Shown here piece by piece: positions 1 to 13,904 of a DNA stretch of 64,000 bases (the stretch's first letter is position 1; each line of letters begins with the position of its first letter). A program made the translations under genes and the position numbers. A model generated the notes under the pieces. That model searched no databases and was not told where the DNA came from. It was given only the letters and a program-made list of their open reading frames with translations. The stretch is from Nymphaea colorata. Lineage: Eukaryota; Streptophyta; Magnoliopsida; Nymphaeales; Nymphaeaceae. The DNA lies in the NCBI RefSeq assembly GCF_008831285.2, contig NC_045139.1, positions 7,596,204-7,660,203 on the forward strand, written 5' to 3'.

Positions 1-606
1 AAGAAATAAAGGCCATGCATATTGAATTCTATGCTTCATTAGAGACTTCAATCTTCCTTAGATTTCAAAGAACGAACGTTTACGGCCTTATGATCTCAAG
101 AGAAGGCCAAGGGTTGACTTGGTGATGCTCGATGAAGATGTGACGCATTCATTATATCTCTATTTCGATGTACATAAATATGAGATTCTGTTGGAATCGC
201 CACTTCTGCATAGTTGAAGGCAGTAAGATCAACCTTTCTCTGTTCGATGCACTTGGGACTTTCCCGATTGACTAAATAACCCAATGAGGCTTCAAGTTTT
301 CAACATTTCACTAAGCAAACCGAATTGTGCATTCTTCTTAGTTTTCTCTTAAGTGATGTCTTTATCTTCAAAGTTTTAGAGCCCGAAAGGTGGTACAGAT
401 TATTTGGAAAAAGGAAAAAGTAGACATGATTGATATATTACAAAAGCACTTTCAAGGTCATGATATACAGAGAAATTCAAGAAGTAATCGAGACGAAAGG
501 GTCATGCTTAACCAGAAAGCCATGTAAATTCACAGATGCAAAACTCCCCAAAATGTCCTAAAAAGTTCCTTTTCAAGATCATGCAGAGATCACAGCAGTA
601 CAAAGA
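1..606. other. Downstream flank of PSBY, no gene seen
   Basis: Roughly positions 450-606 are probably the 3' untranslated region of the minus-strand PSBY gene that ends at 607. The rest is AT-rich DNA in which the open frames are short and match no family I recognise. A 62-codon minus-strand frame at 96-284 has no recognisable domain and was not called. Confidence 0.5.
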
Positions 607-1188
607 TCATTCAGATCTCATCCTGTTGAGCTGATTCAACGCGGGCTGCAAGATGTTGTAGAGCACCCATGCAAGGGCAGGGCTGACCACAAAGAGCAGC
701 AACAGGCCCCTGTTGTCTTCGGAAGAAGCCTCAGCGATCTGAGCAATCTCAAGGGCATCTGAGGTTGGTGCGTAGAGCAGCCCAGATGCAGCAGCAGCAG
801 CAGAAATGCCAACACCCGCAATCAACCCCTTGGTCTCCCTCATTCTGTTGAGCTGGTTCAGGGCAGGCTGCAGGATGTTGAAGAGCACCCACCCAATCGC
901 TGGGATAATGGGGAGGAGGAGAGCCAGACCGCGGTTGTCTTCGCCGCCGGCAGCTGCGGCGACGTCGGCGATCTGTTCGGCGGCAGAGGCGGAAAGCGGC
1001 GAAAGGAGGGAGGTGGCAATTACTGCTCCCGTTGCTGTTTTCAAGCTGGTAAGCGGCTTGGGGAGGTTCTGGAGGGGGAGGACCAGGCCTGCTGGTTGGA
1101 TCTTAATGGGTTTGGAGTTGGTGGGGGGTGTGTTTGGTGCAGCCAGGGACTTGGGGTTGAGGATGGATGAGGTGATCATGGTGGCCAT
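607..1188 (-). CDS. PSBY: Photosystem II PsbY precursor, chloroplastic
   Basis: This is a single-exon, 193-residue precursor of the small thylakoid protein PsbY, a peripheral low-mass subunit of photosystem II near cytochrome b559. Residues 1 to about 68 are rich in Ser, Thr, Pro and Lys and end in an Ala-rich stretch (SASAA), as expected for a transit and thylakoid-targeting region. Two similar mature units follow, at about residues 83-117 and 157-193. Each has EDNRG, a hydrophobic span containing W-V-L-[FY]-N-I-L-Q, and PALNQLNRMR. Between them lies a hydrophobic Ala/Gly-rich linker (about 121-140) with the character of a signal sequence. This matches the known polyprotein plan, in which one nuclear precursor is cut into PsbY-A1 and PsbY-A2. 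The start MATMITSS is the first Met of the frame. The 5' leader probably extends to about 1300. Confidence 0.96.
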   Translation of the reverse strand: MATMITSSILNPKSLAAPNTPPTNSKPIKIQPAGLVLPLQNLPKPLTSLKTATGAVIATSLLSPLSASAAEQIADVAAAAGGEDNRGLALLLPIIPAIGWVLFNILQPALNQLNRMRETKGLIAGVGISAAAAASGLLYAPTSDALEIAQIAEASSEDNRGLLLLFVVSPALAWVLYNILQPALNQLNRMRSE

Positions 1189-1309
1189 TGGATGGTTGCT
1201 TCCCCCTCCTAAGTTTCAGCAGTGATCAGCTGCAGATTATCTTCCTCCTCTACCTCTCTGCAACCTCTGCTGCCTCTCCACCACCTCTCTGGTTTTTTGG
1301 CTTGAAGGG

Positions 1310-2600
1310 CTTCAAAACTCTGGTTGTAGGGATAGGAGGCAAGAGGAAGGGGTTGTTATTCCAACGTGGGCTGAGGGCGTCCAATGGACAGCCGATGAGT
1401 GGATTCCCACCTTATCCACAGCCTCATCTTCAAGATTAATGGCAGCCTCACATTCGATCTCCAAGATTTATGATAGCCTCACATTGGCAATCGCATACTC
1501 GTCATTTGAATCGTCTGGAATTCTCTGGAGTGCCTTGGCATATGCTGAACTAGAATTTCAGGGCCTAGAAATGGGACCCTGAAGTTATTTCAACTTGTAA
1601 AATTAGTCCAGAAATTAGAATAGATCTGATATTTTTCAACATTGATTGCACCCATGAATAGATTTGAGATTTTAGACATTGCTTGCATCCATGAATACAT
1701 AGTTTTGGCAGTAAGTTGGATTAAGAAAGTACAACTCTAGATGACACTGATTTTCAGTTTGTAAGTAAGACCTCATGTGTATCCCACGAAGAAAATGGCT
1801 TTACATTTTAGATTTTGGGAAGTTTTAAAGAGTATTTTAATCACGAAATGTTCTTGGTTTATAGTTCTTTTAGGAATGTGAATTGAAGTTAGTAATAAGA
1901 TGAGGTTAGGTCCATAATAGTGGCACTTAGTTTGGAGCGAATAGTTACAGTTTTCTATCAAAGTATTTGGACTTGAGTTTATTAGGGTCGTCTGCCATGG
2001 TAACAGTTTCTTTTTGTTGTATGAATATGCCTCAAAGATTACAGTAGATTCATGAAATATTTGTTAAAATAGTAACAAATTGTTACTGGTGCCAAATGCC
2101 CTCAAATAATGGAGCACATGTTCTTATAAAGTGTGTTTCAATAATACCGTATTGTTTTAAGAAACATGGTGTCATTATGTTTAGTGTTTTCACTGTTAAA
2201 TTTGAACTAATATCTGTAATCACATAGAGTTTCATAGGAAGCAAAAATAGCATTTTGCATTATTTATTATGAAAACATGGGTTCCAAGTAGACAATGTTT
2301 TTGTTATCAAGCACCTTCTAAAATCAAGTGAAGAAAGTTTTGACCTCTCTCTCACTGACCCTTTTCGCCCTTTATCGTAAATATCCATGTCAGCGCCATA
2401 TTTGTTTGCTCATCCATATAGCCATAAGTATGGATATGTATCGATATATGTCACCTTACTTTCAATTTTTTGAATTTAAATAATAATTAAAGTGTTCTAA
2501 ATTGATCTAGAAAACAAAAAATTGAAAAACATGAAAACCATATATATCAAACCCGACATGTATCAGCCAATCATATGCTTCCATTGGAACAATATTCATA
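1310..2600. other. Intergenic DNA, nothing recognised
   Basis: The stretch upstream of PSBY would contain its promoter, but no sharp core element could be assigned. The remainder is AT-rich, with only short unsupported open frames. Confidence 0.5.
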
Positions 2601-2990
2601 ACACTGTTCATTACAAAAGAAGGGGTTTTATTGACGTATGAAAAACATTGGTAAAACAAGCAAAAACGTCAATAAATATTTACTGATGTTTTGTGAAATT
2701 CGTTACTATAAGCGCGCATCACTGAAGGTTTCATGTCGTCAATAAACGTCGATTTTTACTGATGCAAGTAGTCGTCAGCGCCCGTTGCTAGTTTTACCAA
2801 CGCAGCTGACTTCAATATTATCTCTAATTCTGACCGACGGCCTACCTCGTCAGTGTACATTTTTGAAACATCCAGGTATAAATATGTCAGTAAATTATTG
2901 TATTTTACTGACAAAGATGTATGTGGCGGTAAAGCCAACTATTTTACTAACGCTCTTTTCACTTATTATAAGTTAGCGGTGCAGTCAATA
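2600..2990. mobile_element. Possible degenerate CACTA-type transposon end
   Basis: The stretch starts with ATTACAAAAGAAGGGGTTTT followed by ATTGACG. It then repeats short motifs of the type TTACTGA, CGTCAGT and CGTCAATAAA on both strands. Plant CACTA elements typically begin CACTACAA.. and carry clustered subterminal repeats of this flavour. No intact CACTA terminus, opposite end or target-site duplication was found, so this is a tentative reading of a decayed end. Confidence 0.3.
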
Positions 2991-2999
2991 GAAAATTCC

Positions 3000-4560
3000 C
3001 ACGCTATCCATACAAAAATCGAACCATGGAAATTCAACCTTGTCCAAGAGAATTTCACCCATGAGAATAATGACCTGAATACTAAGGGCCAGATCCAAGC
3101 GCCATTACGAAAGGTGGGCAGAATTAGATCCAAGTACATATTGGATTTGGACAGGATGCTAAAAATTCATACTGTTTAAAGACCTGTCCAAAAATCTGTT
3201 TGGCATGATACGTATTAATTTCAACTTTCTTGGATTTTCTCTATATATTGATGATGTATAATTTATGGTGCAACGGCTTGTTGTTCGCAGCTAGTCTCTA
3301 GTTCGAGTGTAAGAGCATCCAACCTTTGTGTTGCGAAAAGAAGGTCACTAATATGCAAATTAAAGTATAGTAGAGTAGCATTGCGAAGCACACTGAAGAC
3401 ACCTGAATATATATATATATATATGAGAATTCGATTTAACTATTCCTTTTGTGAGAAAAAGGGTCATGGTGCTAAATAAAAGGGTTGGACTTTGATTTAA
3501 GGTCTTCACTTCATTGACCGCTCCTCACCAGCTTTAGTTGTAAATATCATGTTAATGATATGCTAATGCTGTTTAAATTGCATTGAGTATAATTGATCAT
3601 ATGAAGATATTACATTAAAGGCACAACCAACTCACGGTTCTTGTTTAATAAGATTTATTTTCTTTTTACATGTGTTAAAAGTGGAGCTCCATAGCTCGTT
3701 ATTTCATGTTTTATTTTTAATCATGTGGTTGAGTTCCATCAATCGAACCTAACGAGGACAACACCGGTGGAAAATCTCATGTAGCCAGTGTTATCAGAAT
3801 TGACCAGAATCGTTCAATTCAAATAAAATTGGTGGCAAAGGGATTCAATTCCATGGCCGATTCATAGATGCCGCGTGCCACGTTTCGACTATTTTACAAA
3901 TAAATTTTAAAACTTTTTTATAAAAATATTATTCTCATTTACTTTTTAAAATAATTTTTAATATTCCTGACCGATTCACAACCGATCCACCTGAATCAGC
4001 AAGTCAGCCGACTCCAAATTGGCAGAAATATCACCTGCTGGCCTCACATCCCCCGTCAGTTGCTCTTATTCTCGCCTTCTTGTCTTGGTTTTCTTTATTG
4101 GCATTCTTCGCTCATTAGCTGTTGGTGGTAGATTTGGAAAGAGCACAACAATAGTGTTTTCATAAGCTTTTTTAAAATTATATGCATTTTTTTTAATTTG
4201 GTGGTGGGGTCGTGACCCCTGCCCGTCCCTCCTTGGCTCCGGCATCACATAGACTTGCCAAAATTGTTGACACACATGCATAAACATGTTATTTTGTGGT
4301 TTTTAATTTATAAATCAGATCAACGCAAAATATGTGGCTTCTGCCTTTAGTTTCTAACTCTACCATTGACATTTGCATAGTTTATGCATCAAAAGAAGAG
4401 TAAGTTATATGTTAGGCTCGATAGCATATTAGGGGTTGGAAATAACAAAAAATGTCTTTGATGGTAAACCAGAAGGGCCCCTTTAAAGGATAAAAAGGTG
4501 AAATTACAAAATGATTTTACATAAAAAGATGAAAATACCTTTCATATGAACCTGTACCTA
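3000..4560. other. Intergenic DNA
   Basis: No gene is recognised. The stretch includes an (AT)n microsatellite at about 3407-3424 and otherwise AT-rich unique-looking sequence. Confidence 0.5.
3407..3424. repeat. (AT)n microsatellite
   Basis: About nine AT dinucleotides in a row, uninterrupted. Confidence 0.9.
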
Positions 4561-4579
4561 ACACGGAACCTAGCCTACA

Positions 4580-5480
4580 TCAAATTGGGCATGTTATGAA
4601 TAGCGGTGGAAGCACATATTGTTGCCCACACCAGAATGGCGATGAAATACTATCACATTCTTTGGCCAAATCCATTTTCAAAGTGGCCACTTCCTCCCTT
4701 CTACTACAGGACCAGTGAATGATATCTTGAGCCATAAAAATCTGGTCATGGATGACCCTGCCCTTAACAAACTCTCCTTGGTTGTCACTAATGATCTGTC
4801 TCAAGACCTCCTTCATCCTATTCACAATAACTTTCGAAATTATTTTATATGTGCTATTGCATATTGAGATTGGCCTATAATCTTCCACTCTCTTCTGAGC
4901 CCCTTCAAACATAGCTACCAACATAATATTTGTATGATTTATGCTCCTTACGAACATTGTTCCCAATCGTATCTCACATTTGTTGATAGAAAAAGTTCAG
5001 AAATCCATCTGGTACTGCTGAGCTATCCTTATAAGGCTCTTCACCACCTCCCAAATCTCCTTATTAGTCACCGGAGCAGCCAGCATTCTGTTCTCACCCT
5101 CTGAAACATTCACAGTTACCCGAGGCCACGTCCAAAGTCAGGAAAGATTCAAGGAAACTCGTGACTACTTCCGTAATCTGATCTTCCTCCATGATAGTGT
5201 TATCATTCACTAACAACTTAGATATTTTCTTTTTCTCTTTCTACCTTTTGCAATGGCTGGAAAGAATGTTGTGTTCTCATCTCCCTCTCTTAACCATTTC
5301 GTCTTGGTTTTATTTTTCCATTCTGCCTCTTGCTAACCTAAACTTTCTTCCAAGGCAGCCCTAATCTCTCTCTCTCCTTCAGTTCTATCATTATTACCTT
5401 GTTCTATATCACGTTGATTTACACACGATACTATGTTCGGACTTCGGCTTGGATTTAGATTGGGGACGTATAAAGTACAA
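4580..5480 (-). mobile_element. LINE (L1-type) reverse-transcriptase fragment
   Basis: Read on the minus strand, this contains pieces of a plant L1-type LINE ORF2. Near 5260-5300 is a linker of the form W-L-R-E-G-D-E-N-T-T-F-F, typical of the region between endonuclease and reverse transcriptase. Further on are a PDGF-like stretch, the motif YRPISICNSTYKIISKVIVN (about 4830-4890), and K-M-D-L-A-K-E-C-D (family norm KMDLSKAYD) near 4660-4680. Frames shift between these blocks and the catalytic YADD region is absent. It is therefore a truncated, dead copy. Neither endonuclease domain nor poly(A) tail was identified. Confidence 0.82.
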
Positions 5481-5489
5481 AACCCACTT

Positions 5490-7850
5490 GGTGTTTCTAT
5501 ACATGTAACTAGACTTGAATGTTCATCAGGATCAAATAATGAATTCCGTAAGAAAATCATATTCATATCATTTTCTGATCGCATTCGACCAATTGAATTG
5601 GTACTCAGTACATAGATAGTATTATATCTGTTGACATCCCTAGCTTTTCGAAAAGAGCAATCGCATTGATTCGAAACGATCAATAGGGGCCTACTCACGC
5701 GAGGTCAAAAGATTCACCTACGACACCTATACTGCCAACGTCCTTATAACTTCAATCTCGAGATGCATTTATGAAGGCCTCATCACCTTTCAACATGGCA
5801 TCAAGATTTATGCTCATAAAGATCAGGTTATTGGTTCAAATCTTATCACAATCTTCTGCTTCTGTGGTCCGAGAGATCACAAAAGGTTAAAAACTGAAAA
5901 ACTGTGTTTCTGTATCTGTACAGGTCTTTTTTGGACCTCTGCTAAAATAGATGATGAAATATTCTTAGTTCACCATCATCTTATCAGAGACAACTGTAAC
6001 AATCAAACAGCTAAAGGTGAAATGAAGGACAAAGATCAAACTAAATTTTGCGTTGTCTTGTGCTTTCTCTACTAATTCTCGTTTATATGTATTCACAGAG
6101 ATGCAAACACGTCGAATGCATCCATTTCCATATCAATCAGGTCGGCATGGTTAAAGTCAGCAACTGAATGTGACTAACTATTTTATATTCAGTTCTCTAT
6201 ATTCGCCGGAATCAGCATTTCTGTCAGAGTCAGATAAAAGATTCTACGTCGTCTCAGATCTGATTATTTAATTGGATACTGTTTGTTTTCGTTTACCAAA
6301 CTGACACGGTTGGATACGTGCCGGTAACCGGTAAAAATCGACAGACCGACTCCTTTCCGGCAGATACTTTGTATGTAGATATGGTAGGCCTAGCTTTAGC
6401 TCACTGCTTGAGTCATGCTCACATGGGTCATCTGTATAATGCATATACGGTTGTGTCTGTGTCGTTAGCAGCCGATATATAACAAACTCTGTTCACTTCC
6501 GGAGGTGGATGATGGCATCCTGCTCTGCATAGCTTCATGTCTTCTTCCTCAGCTGCTAATTGCAAGAATCCACAGATCCTTCACTGGGATTGTAATCTGC
6601 ATCTTTGGAGGCATGTGGCCCTTGTTTATCTTGATGAGGAAACTCCAAAACCATTTTCTGCTGTGCGGTTATTGAATATGCTTTGTTTGTATTAGAAAAT
6701 GAGTTATGCCAGCATACGTAGGCCTGCAACTACGGTTTAAAAACTCTTGACATGTGGTAATTAGAAGGGAATAAAATAGTGGTTAAAGAGAGGCTTGTTA
6801 GTCTTTGCTGTAGCTTTATGGGGGTCATTCAATAAGAAAAGCACTGAGTTCTTTTGGGTGAGGATAATGAACATTTTATCATATCATAACCAAGCTTCTA
6901 CCCAATTTTTTATCTCCCGGGTGCTGCCCTTATACCATGTTTCAACGAAAACTGGCCGCTGTTTCAACCATTGTACCAACCCTCTTAAAGGCAAGAACAG
7001 TACTATATTCTGCTAACATGCGTTGGAAAATACCAATTCTTGTTTAAGAAAATATGATATATACGACCATGTCCAACTAATTTAAAAAAATATAATACAT
7101 ACGACCATGCCCAACTAAGGATACAATACAGAGCACCTTGACCATGTAAGCAGAAACAAGGTTAAAGGAGCTCGAGAAGGATATCTCAAACATCTAAAAA
7201 TACACATATGATACTTATATATGTAAGAAATTAATTAATTTTAACTGATTATCAGTTCTACAATATACTATATGGTATTACCTGTTTTATTTTGAGTAGT
7301 TTGGTTGTCACAAATAAAACCCTTATCCAACTCATTCCAAGAGGGTTGCACTTCACCCACTGTTATAAAATTCGGTTTGTGAACAGAGTCGGCGAGGCTG
7401 CCGTTTCAATGAGTTGGTGCTTTACTTAACAAACGTGAATTTCGATCGGATCTCCTTGGATTCAAATTCAAATTACATTTCCAATTAGTTGCACTCCTAC
7501 CATTGATATCCCACTTCTTTTCAGTTTAGGTCTCAATTGTCTTTATTTCCAGTTCGATATTCCTTTTTATTAATAGATCAATGTCTCTATGTTAAGGAGT
7601 AGCCTACCACTTGGATTGTGGGTGATCCCAAGTTGGTCTATTTTCTAGGACTGCATAATCCTGCCACTTGGGTTGTGGATGATCCCCAAATTGGTCTATT
7701 TAGGGCGTTGAGTACATCCACTAAATACCATAAAAGAAAAAAAAAAACCATACTAGTTTTTTTAAAAGGGTTGGCACAACCCAACAGGCAGGCAGGGACT
7801 GATAGATAGCCAATTTCATTTCAAATATTCTAAAATTTAACTTTTTTTTA
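5490..7850. other. Intergenic DNA, nothing recognised
   Basis: There is no gene I can support. An open minus-strand frame continues from the LINE fragment to about 5698, but its upstream part resembles nothing I can name. At about 7606-7645 and 7664-7703 there are two degenerate copies of a 40-bp sequence containing CCACTTGG and TTGGTCTATTT. Confidence 0.45.
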
Positions 7851-7862
7851 TGTTGCAAAAGA

Positions 7863-8187
7863 AGGGTTACAGGTTGGGCATTGAGCTGGTCCGGCCTGAC
7901 ACTTAAAACCTGAGCCCGAGTTTAGCCTGGTTAAATTAAAGAATATATATTTTTAATATAAAATAATATATAAATATAATTCATCGTAATAATATAATTA
8001 TATTTATAAATCAATAAAATATGTATTAGAAAAATCTTATCGGGCTAAACCGAGCTTAGTTGGGCCCACCGGAACCAACCAGATAACTTATGGAGCCAAA
8101 CCGGTTTCTTTTTTTTTTTTGAGCCCAAGCCCGGGCCCAAGTCAGGCCAAGTTCTAAGTACCAGACCCGACGCCCAACCTTAACCAA
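7863..8187. mobile_element. Inverted-repeat MITE, probably hAT-like
   Basis: The left end contains GGTTACAGGTTGGGC and GGCCTGACACTTA. The right end, reverse-complemented, reads GGTTAAGGTTGGGCG and then GGCCTGACTTGGG, with words in the same order. This gives imperfect terminal inverted repeats of about 60 bp around an AT-rich core at about 7930-8030. There is no coding capacity. A clean target-site duplication was not resolved, so the superfamily is a guess based on the GGCCCG/GAGCCC-rich ends. Confidence 0.6.
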
Positions 8188-8189
8188 CT

Positions 8190-8998
8190 TGCATACTAAA
8201 ACGCAAGAAGGTAGTACCCTGAGACAACAAAAACAAACATTGTACCCATAGAGTATATGGGTCTCCTACCGTCATCCAAAAAAAGAAACCACACTAACCA
8301 CAATCTTTAACATTCCATCTACTAAACATGTCAGTAGGAAAAGAGTCAGGACAGTGAGATCTGCTGCCGATTTTCATGCCACCAACTGCCGTTGGGATGG
8401 CAAGTCAAACCTCAAAGGCTTTTACTGTTGCTCCAATGAGGATTAAGACTAGACTTACTCCTTTTACCCCATTTTCTCCCTTCATGGACTTTACAATTTT
8501 GGCAACTCAATTAACATAACTGAATCTCTCTCCCTCTCTCTCACAATCCCTCTCTCTCACAAGAAACCAAATTTAAAGCCAGCCGGAAGCATGACGCCAA
8601 CATTGAAGGCGTAAGGTGTCCAAATAGAGGCAACTCAGTCCGAGAGAGCGGTCACCTTTTGCGGCTATTGTTGCGCAACGGCGTAACGGAAGCGCTTAGC
8701 TCTGCACAACAGAGAGCTACGTCCTGTAAACTGTCGTGGCCACTGTAGGTCTCGTTCTAAAGGTAGAAACTAGAAGCCCCTGCATCATCTCTCCCTCGCA
8801 TCCTCCAAATCCCAACAACCAATTCCACAAACCAGTAGCTTCACTGACCTCACTCCCCAAGAGAATCCACTCATCTTTTACTTAACCAACAAGAGATGCC
8901 ATTCCTTGCCCTATACAAGGAATCTTCACACTAACCCTCATTTATTGCACACTATAGAGGAGTGTCCTCATTCACCAGTAAGGGCCATTGGTTCTTCC
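8190..8998 (+). promoter_or_regulatory. Upstream region of the papain-type protease gene
   Basis: This non-coding stretch lies between the MITE and the TATA box of the protease gene. It contains a CT-rich tract at about 8523-8560. No specific operator-like element can be named from sequence alone. Confidence 0.4.
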
Positions 8999-9008
8999 CT
9001 ATATAAAT
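8999..9008 (+). promoter_or_regulatory. TATA box of the papain-type protease gene
   Basis: The sequence CCCTATATAAATG lies about 140 bp upstream of the protease start codon. A TATATAAA core here predicts transcription starting near 9030-9040 and a 5' leader of about 110 bases. No other good TATA match lies closer to the ATG. Confidence 0.65.
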
Positions 9009-9145
9009 GCAGCACTAGCCATTGCAGATCCCCACCACCCAACACCCATCTCCCTCTCTATACTTCAATTATTTATTCTATCAATCCCCTCTCCCCAATT
9101 CTTATCTATACCAATTCCTCTTGTTTCTCCTCTCAAGGGGTCCAA

Positions 9146-11641
<2,496 letters not shown>

Positions 11642-13440
11642 TATTGACCACGAAGAAGCATTAAAGCTGGTTTCATCAAATGTTGTTTTATACATAATGA
11701 AGCATAGACATGCAAGCGATCATGTCCAAACATAGTGTGCTTCTTAGTTAAGGGTGGTATACTAGTACTCAAGATTGTGTGCTTTTAAGGCTCCTACCAA
11801 GTTGCGTTCTCATTGTTGTATTACTTCCATTTCTTCGTGGTTAACATGTCTTATGTATCACTTATTGTGCTTTTATAATTTTATGATTTAAGTATATGGA
11901 AAATAAATTCATCCATGTTCCCTCTTCGAACATTTGTGATCATTCCATACGCAACGGCTCTATGTGCCGACGAAAAAGCTCTTGTAATTTTGAATAATCT
12001 AGTTTCGGGTGATTGAGAGAGTTATTCTACTGCACACTTGAACTTGTATAAAGGACTCAACCCCTTCATTGTACAAAAAACATAGCCGGGTTTCAAACTG
12101 GAGATGTGTCTTCAACGCGCCCCCAAGCCCACTCATTTGTGCAATGCCCCTTGGGGAAGTTTTGGATAATCAAGCTGTTTGAAAAAATAACACCATAGCA
12201 CACGTGTTGAAATATAAAAACCATATAGGGCTGCAGTTCAAGTCCAGCCATGCTCGATCAAACTCAATGTAGATCAAGTCTGAACTGAGCCCAGTAACAG
12301 CCAAATAAGGGGAATTTGAGCTGGGTGAGGTACAACGACAATGCAGGTTCTGGGTGCATGCTAGGCTCGTCGCATACGATGCTTAAGGACACCCATTGCA
12401 CCAAAAACGCCTCATACAAAATACGTTCAAAGCATATATATTTGTATACCTTCAAACGATCTTAATCGAGCTTAAATTATGCAAGCTTACTTAGCTCAAG
12501 GTACCTTCATTTAAGTTACCGAGGTTAATGGTTTTGCTTGAACTTGACTTTAAATGAGTCAAGCTTGTGCCGGTCAAGTTCATTGAGCTTTGGTGACAAA
12601 GAAGTCATTGAAGTACAAAAAGGGAGAAAAACAACACAAAGGAAAGAAAACAACAAAGAAAGAGTATAGGAGGAGAGGAGAGTGGGGGAGAGAAGATGAG
12701 GATGGGGGAGATTAAACAACGGCTGAAGACAAGCGGTGCCCGTAGACAGCGACAGAGAGGAGACAACAAGAGAGGAGCCCATTAAGGATGGAGGCAAACG
12801 AGGTGTCTGTGTGCGTATCTCACTCTTTGAAACATTAATTTAGTGTTAAAACTTGAGTGAACTTGAGTTTAGTTATATTCAAGTCACTGTCTCATGTCTC
12901 ATGATCAATTGAAAATTTGTTAGCTATATATTTAAGGTGTACGAAAAAAAACAGTTTCTTTCCTAAAACCCTTGATTAAAAATACATTGGTCACAAATTT
13001 CTGTTGTAACTACGGCATTTTTCAATTCAAACAAGAAAATTACTTATTTTGGTTCAAAACTCTGAATTTGAGATGTGAAGATCTCAAATCATCCGGATCT
13101 GAAATTCGAAGCATGAAAACAAAGCAAAAGAGTGTTTCCAACTCTTTGAGTCCGAGTCCCCTGTTGCGATTAGACTCTCCTAACCACCCATGTTGCAAGT
13201 ACGGAGTAAACTTTCCGAACCAATAATTATGAAACGGACAATTAAATGCATAGTCAGTAGTACGACATCCCCTTTTTGTCACATACTACCGACGGATTTG
13301 AATGCTGTTCTGTACATGGCTTTTGAAAGATGCCCCAGATGTCTTTTTCTTTTTCACCAGTACACTTTCTTCGTTTTCTGCTTTCATTTCTTAATTCTAT
13401 ATGATAGCTATTGTCCTATCTAAAGCTCCTAGGGGATGTT
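11642..13440. other. 3' flank of the protease gene and intergenic DNA
   Basis: The first 200-250 bases are probably the protease 3' untranslated region. Around 12230-12610 there are repeated words such as GAGCTCAAG, CAAGCTT and GTCAAGTTCA that resemble the interior of the hAT-like MITE at 13461, but no paired ends were found. No gene is recognised. Confidence 0.45.
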
Positions 13441-13450
13441 TCATTACTGT

Positions 13451-13902
13451 CTCACCACTCTAGGGCTGTTCATGATCGAGCCAACTCCGCTGACTGTTTG
13501 AAAAGAAACTCCAACTTGGTTTGAACCGGAGTCGAGTTTGATTTCATTAGCTTGAGTTCCACTTGATAGAGTTATTAAAACTCCAACTTGAGCCAAACAT
13601 TTCATTAAAAGTTTATTTTCTAAAAACAAGAGGCAGCATATAGATTTGAATATGAAGTCTCTCACATTCCAATCACCAACATATCCATTTGAACAATCTG
13701 TTTTTTTTTTTTTATAATTTTATTAGATGTATTTTGTATACTTTTTTTCTCAAGCTTAACCGAGTTTAATAGAGCCGAGTCCACTTAACTCGAGCTCGAC
13801 TTGTTTAGGTTGTCGAGTTCATTTCTTAAATCGAACTCGACTGGTTTAATAAACGAGTTGAGTTTATCGAGCGATTCAACGTTGAACAGCCCTACTCACC
13901 AT
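13451..13902. mobile_element. hAT-like MITE with 8-bp target-site duplication
   Basis: The element runs from about 13461 to 13894. The left end reads TAGGGCTGTTCA and the right end TGAACAGCCCTA, a perfect 12-bp terminal inverted repeat. It is flanked by CTCACCAC (13451-13458) and CTCACCAT (13895-13902), a near-perfect 8-bp duplication with two extra bases (TC) beside the left end. The interior is rich in GAGTTCGA/TCGAGCTCGA words in both orientations. There is no coding capacity. The 8-bp duplication and the AGGGCTGTTCA end fit non-autonomous hAT elements of plants. Confidence 0.75.
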
Positions 13903-13904
13903 AT

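Noticed and set aside
806-1225. Plus-strand 139-codon frame over PSBY
   Set aside because: It is antisense to the PSBY coding sequence and has no family features.
5490-5698. Upstream half of a minus-strand frame continuing from the LINE fragment
   Set aside because: The text looks organelle-like in places (NDMNMIFLRNSLFDPDEHSS), but I could not match it to any named plastid or mitochondrial gene, so no call was made.
8906-9145. 80-residue N-terminal extension of the protease frame
   Set aside because: It would span the TATA box and put the signal peptide in the middle of the protein. The Met at 9146 begins a proper signal peptide.
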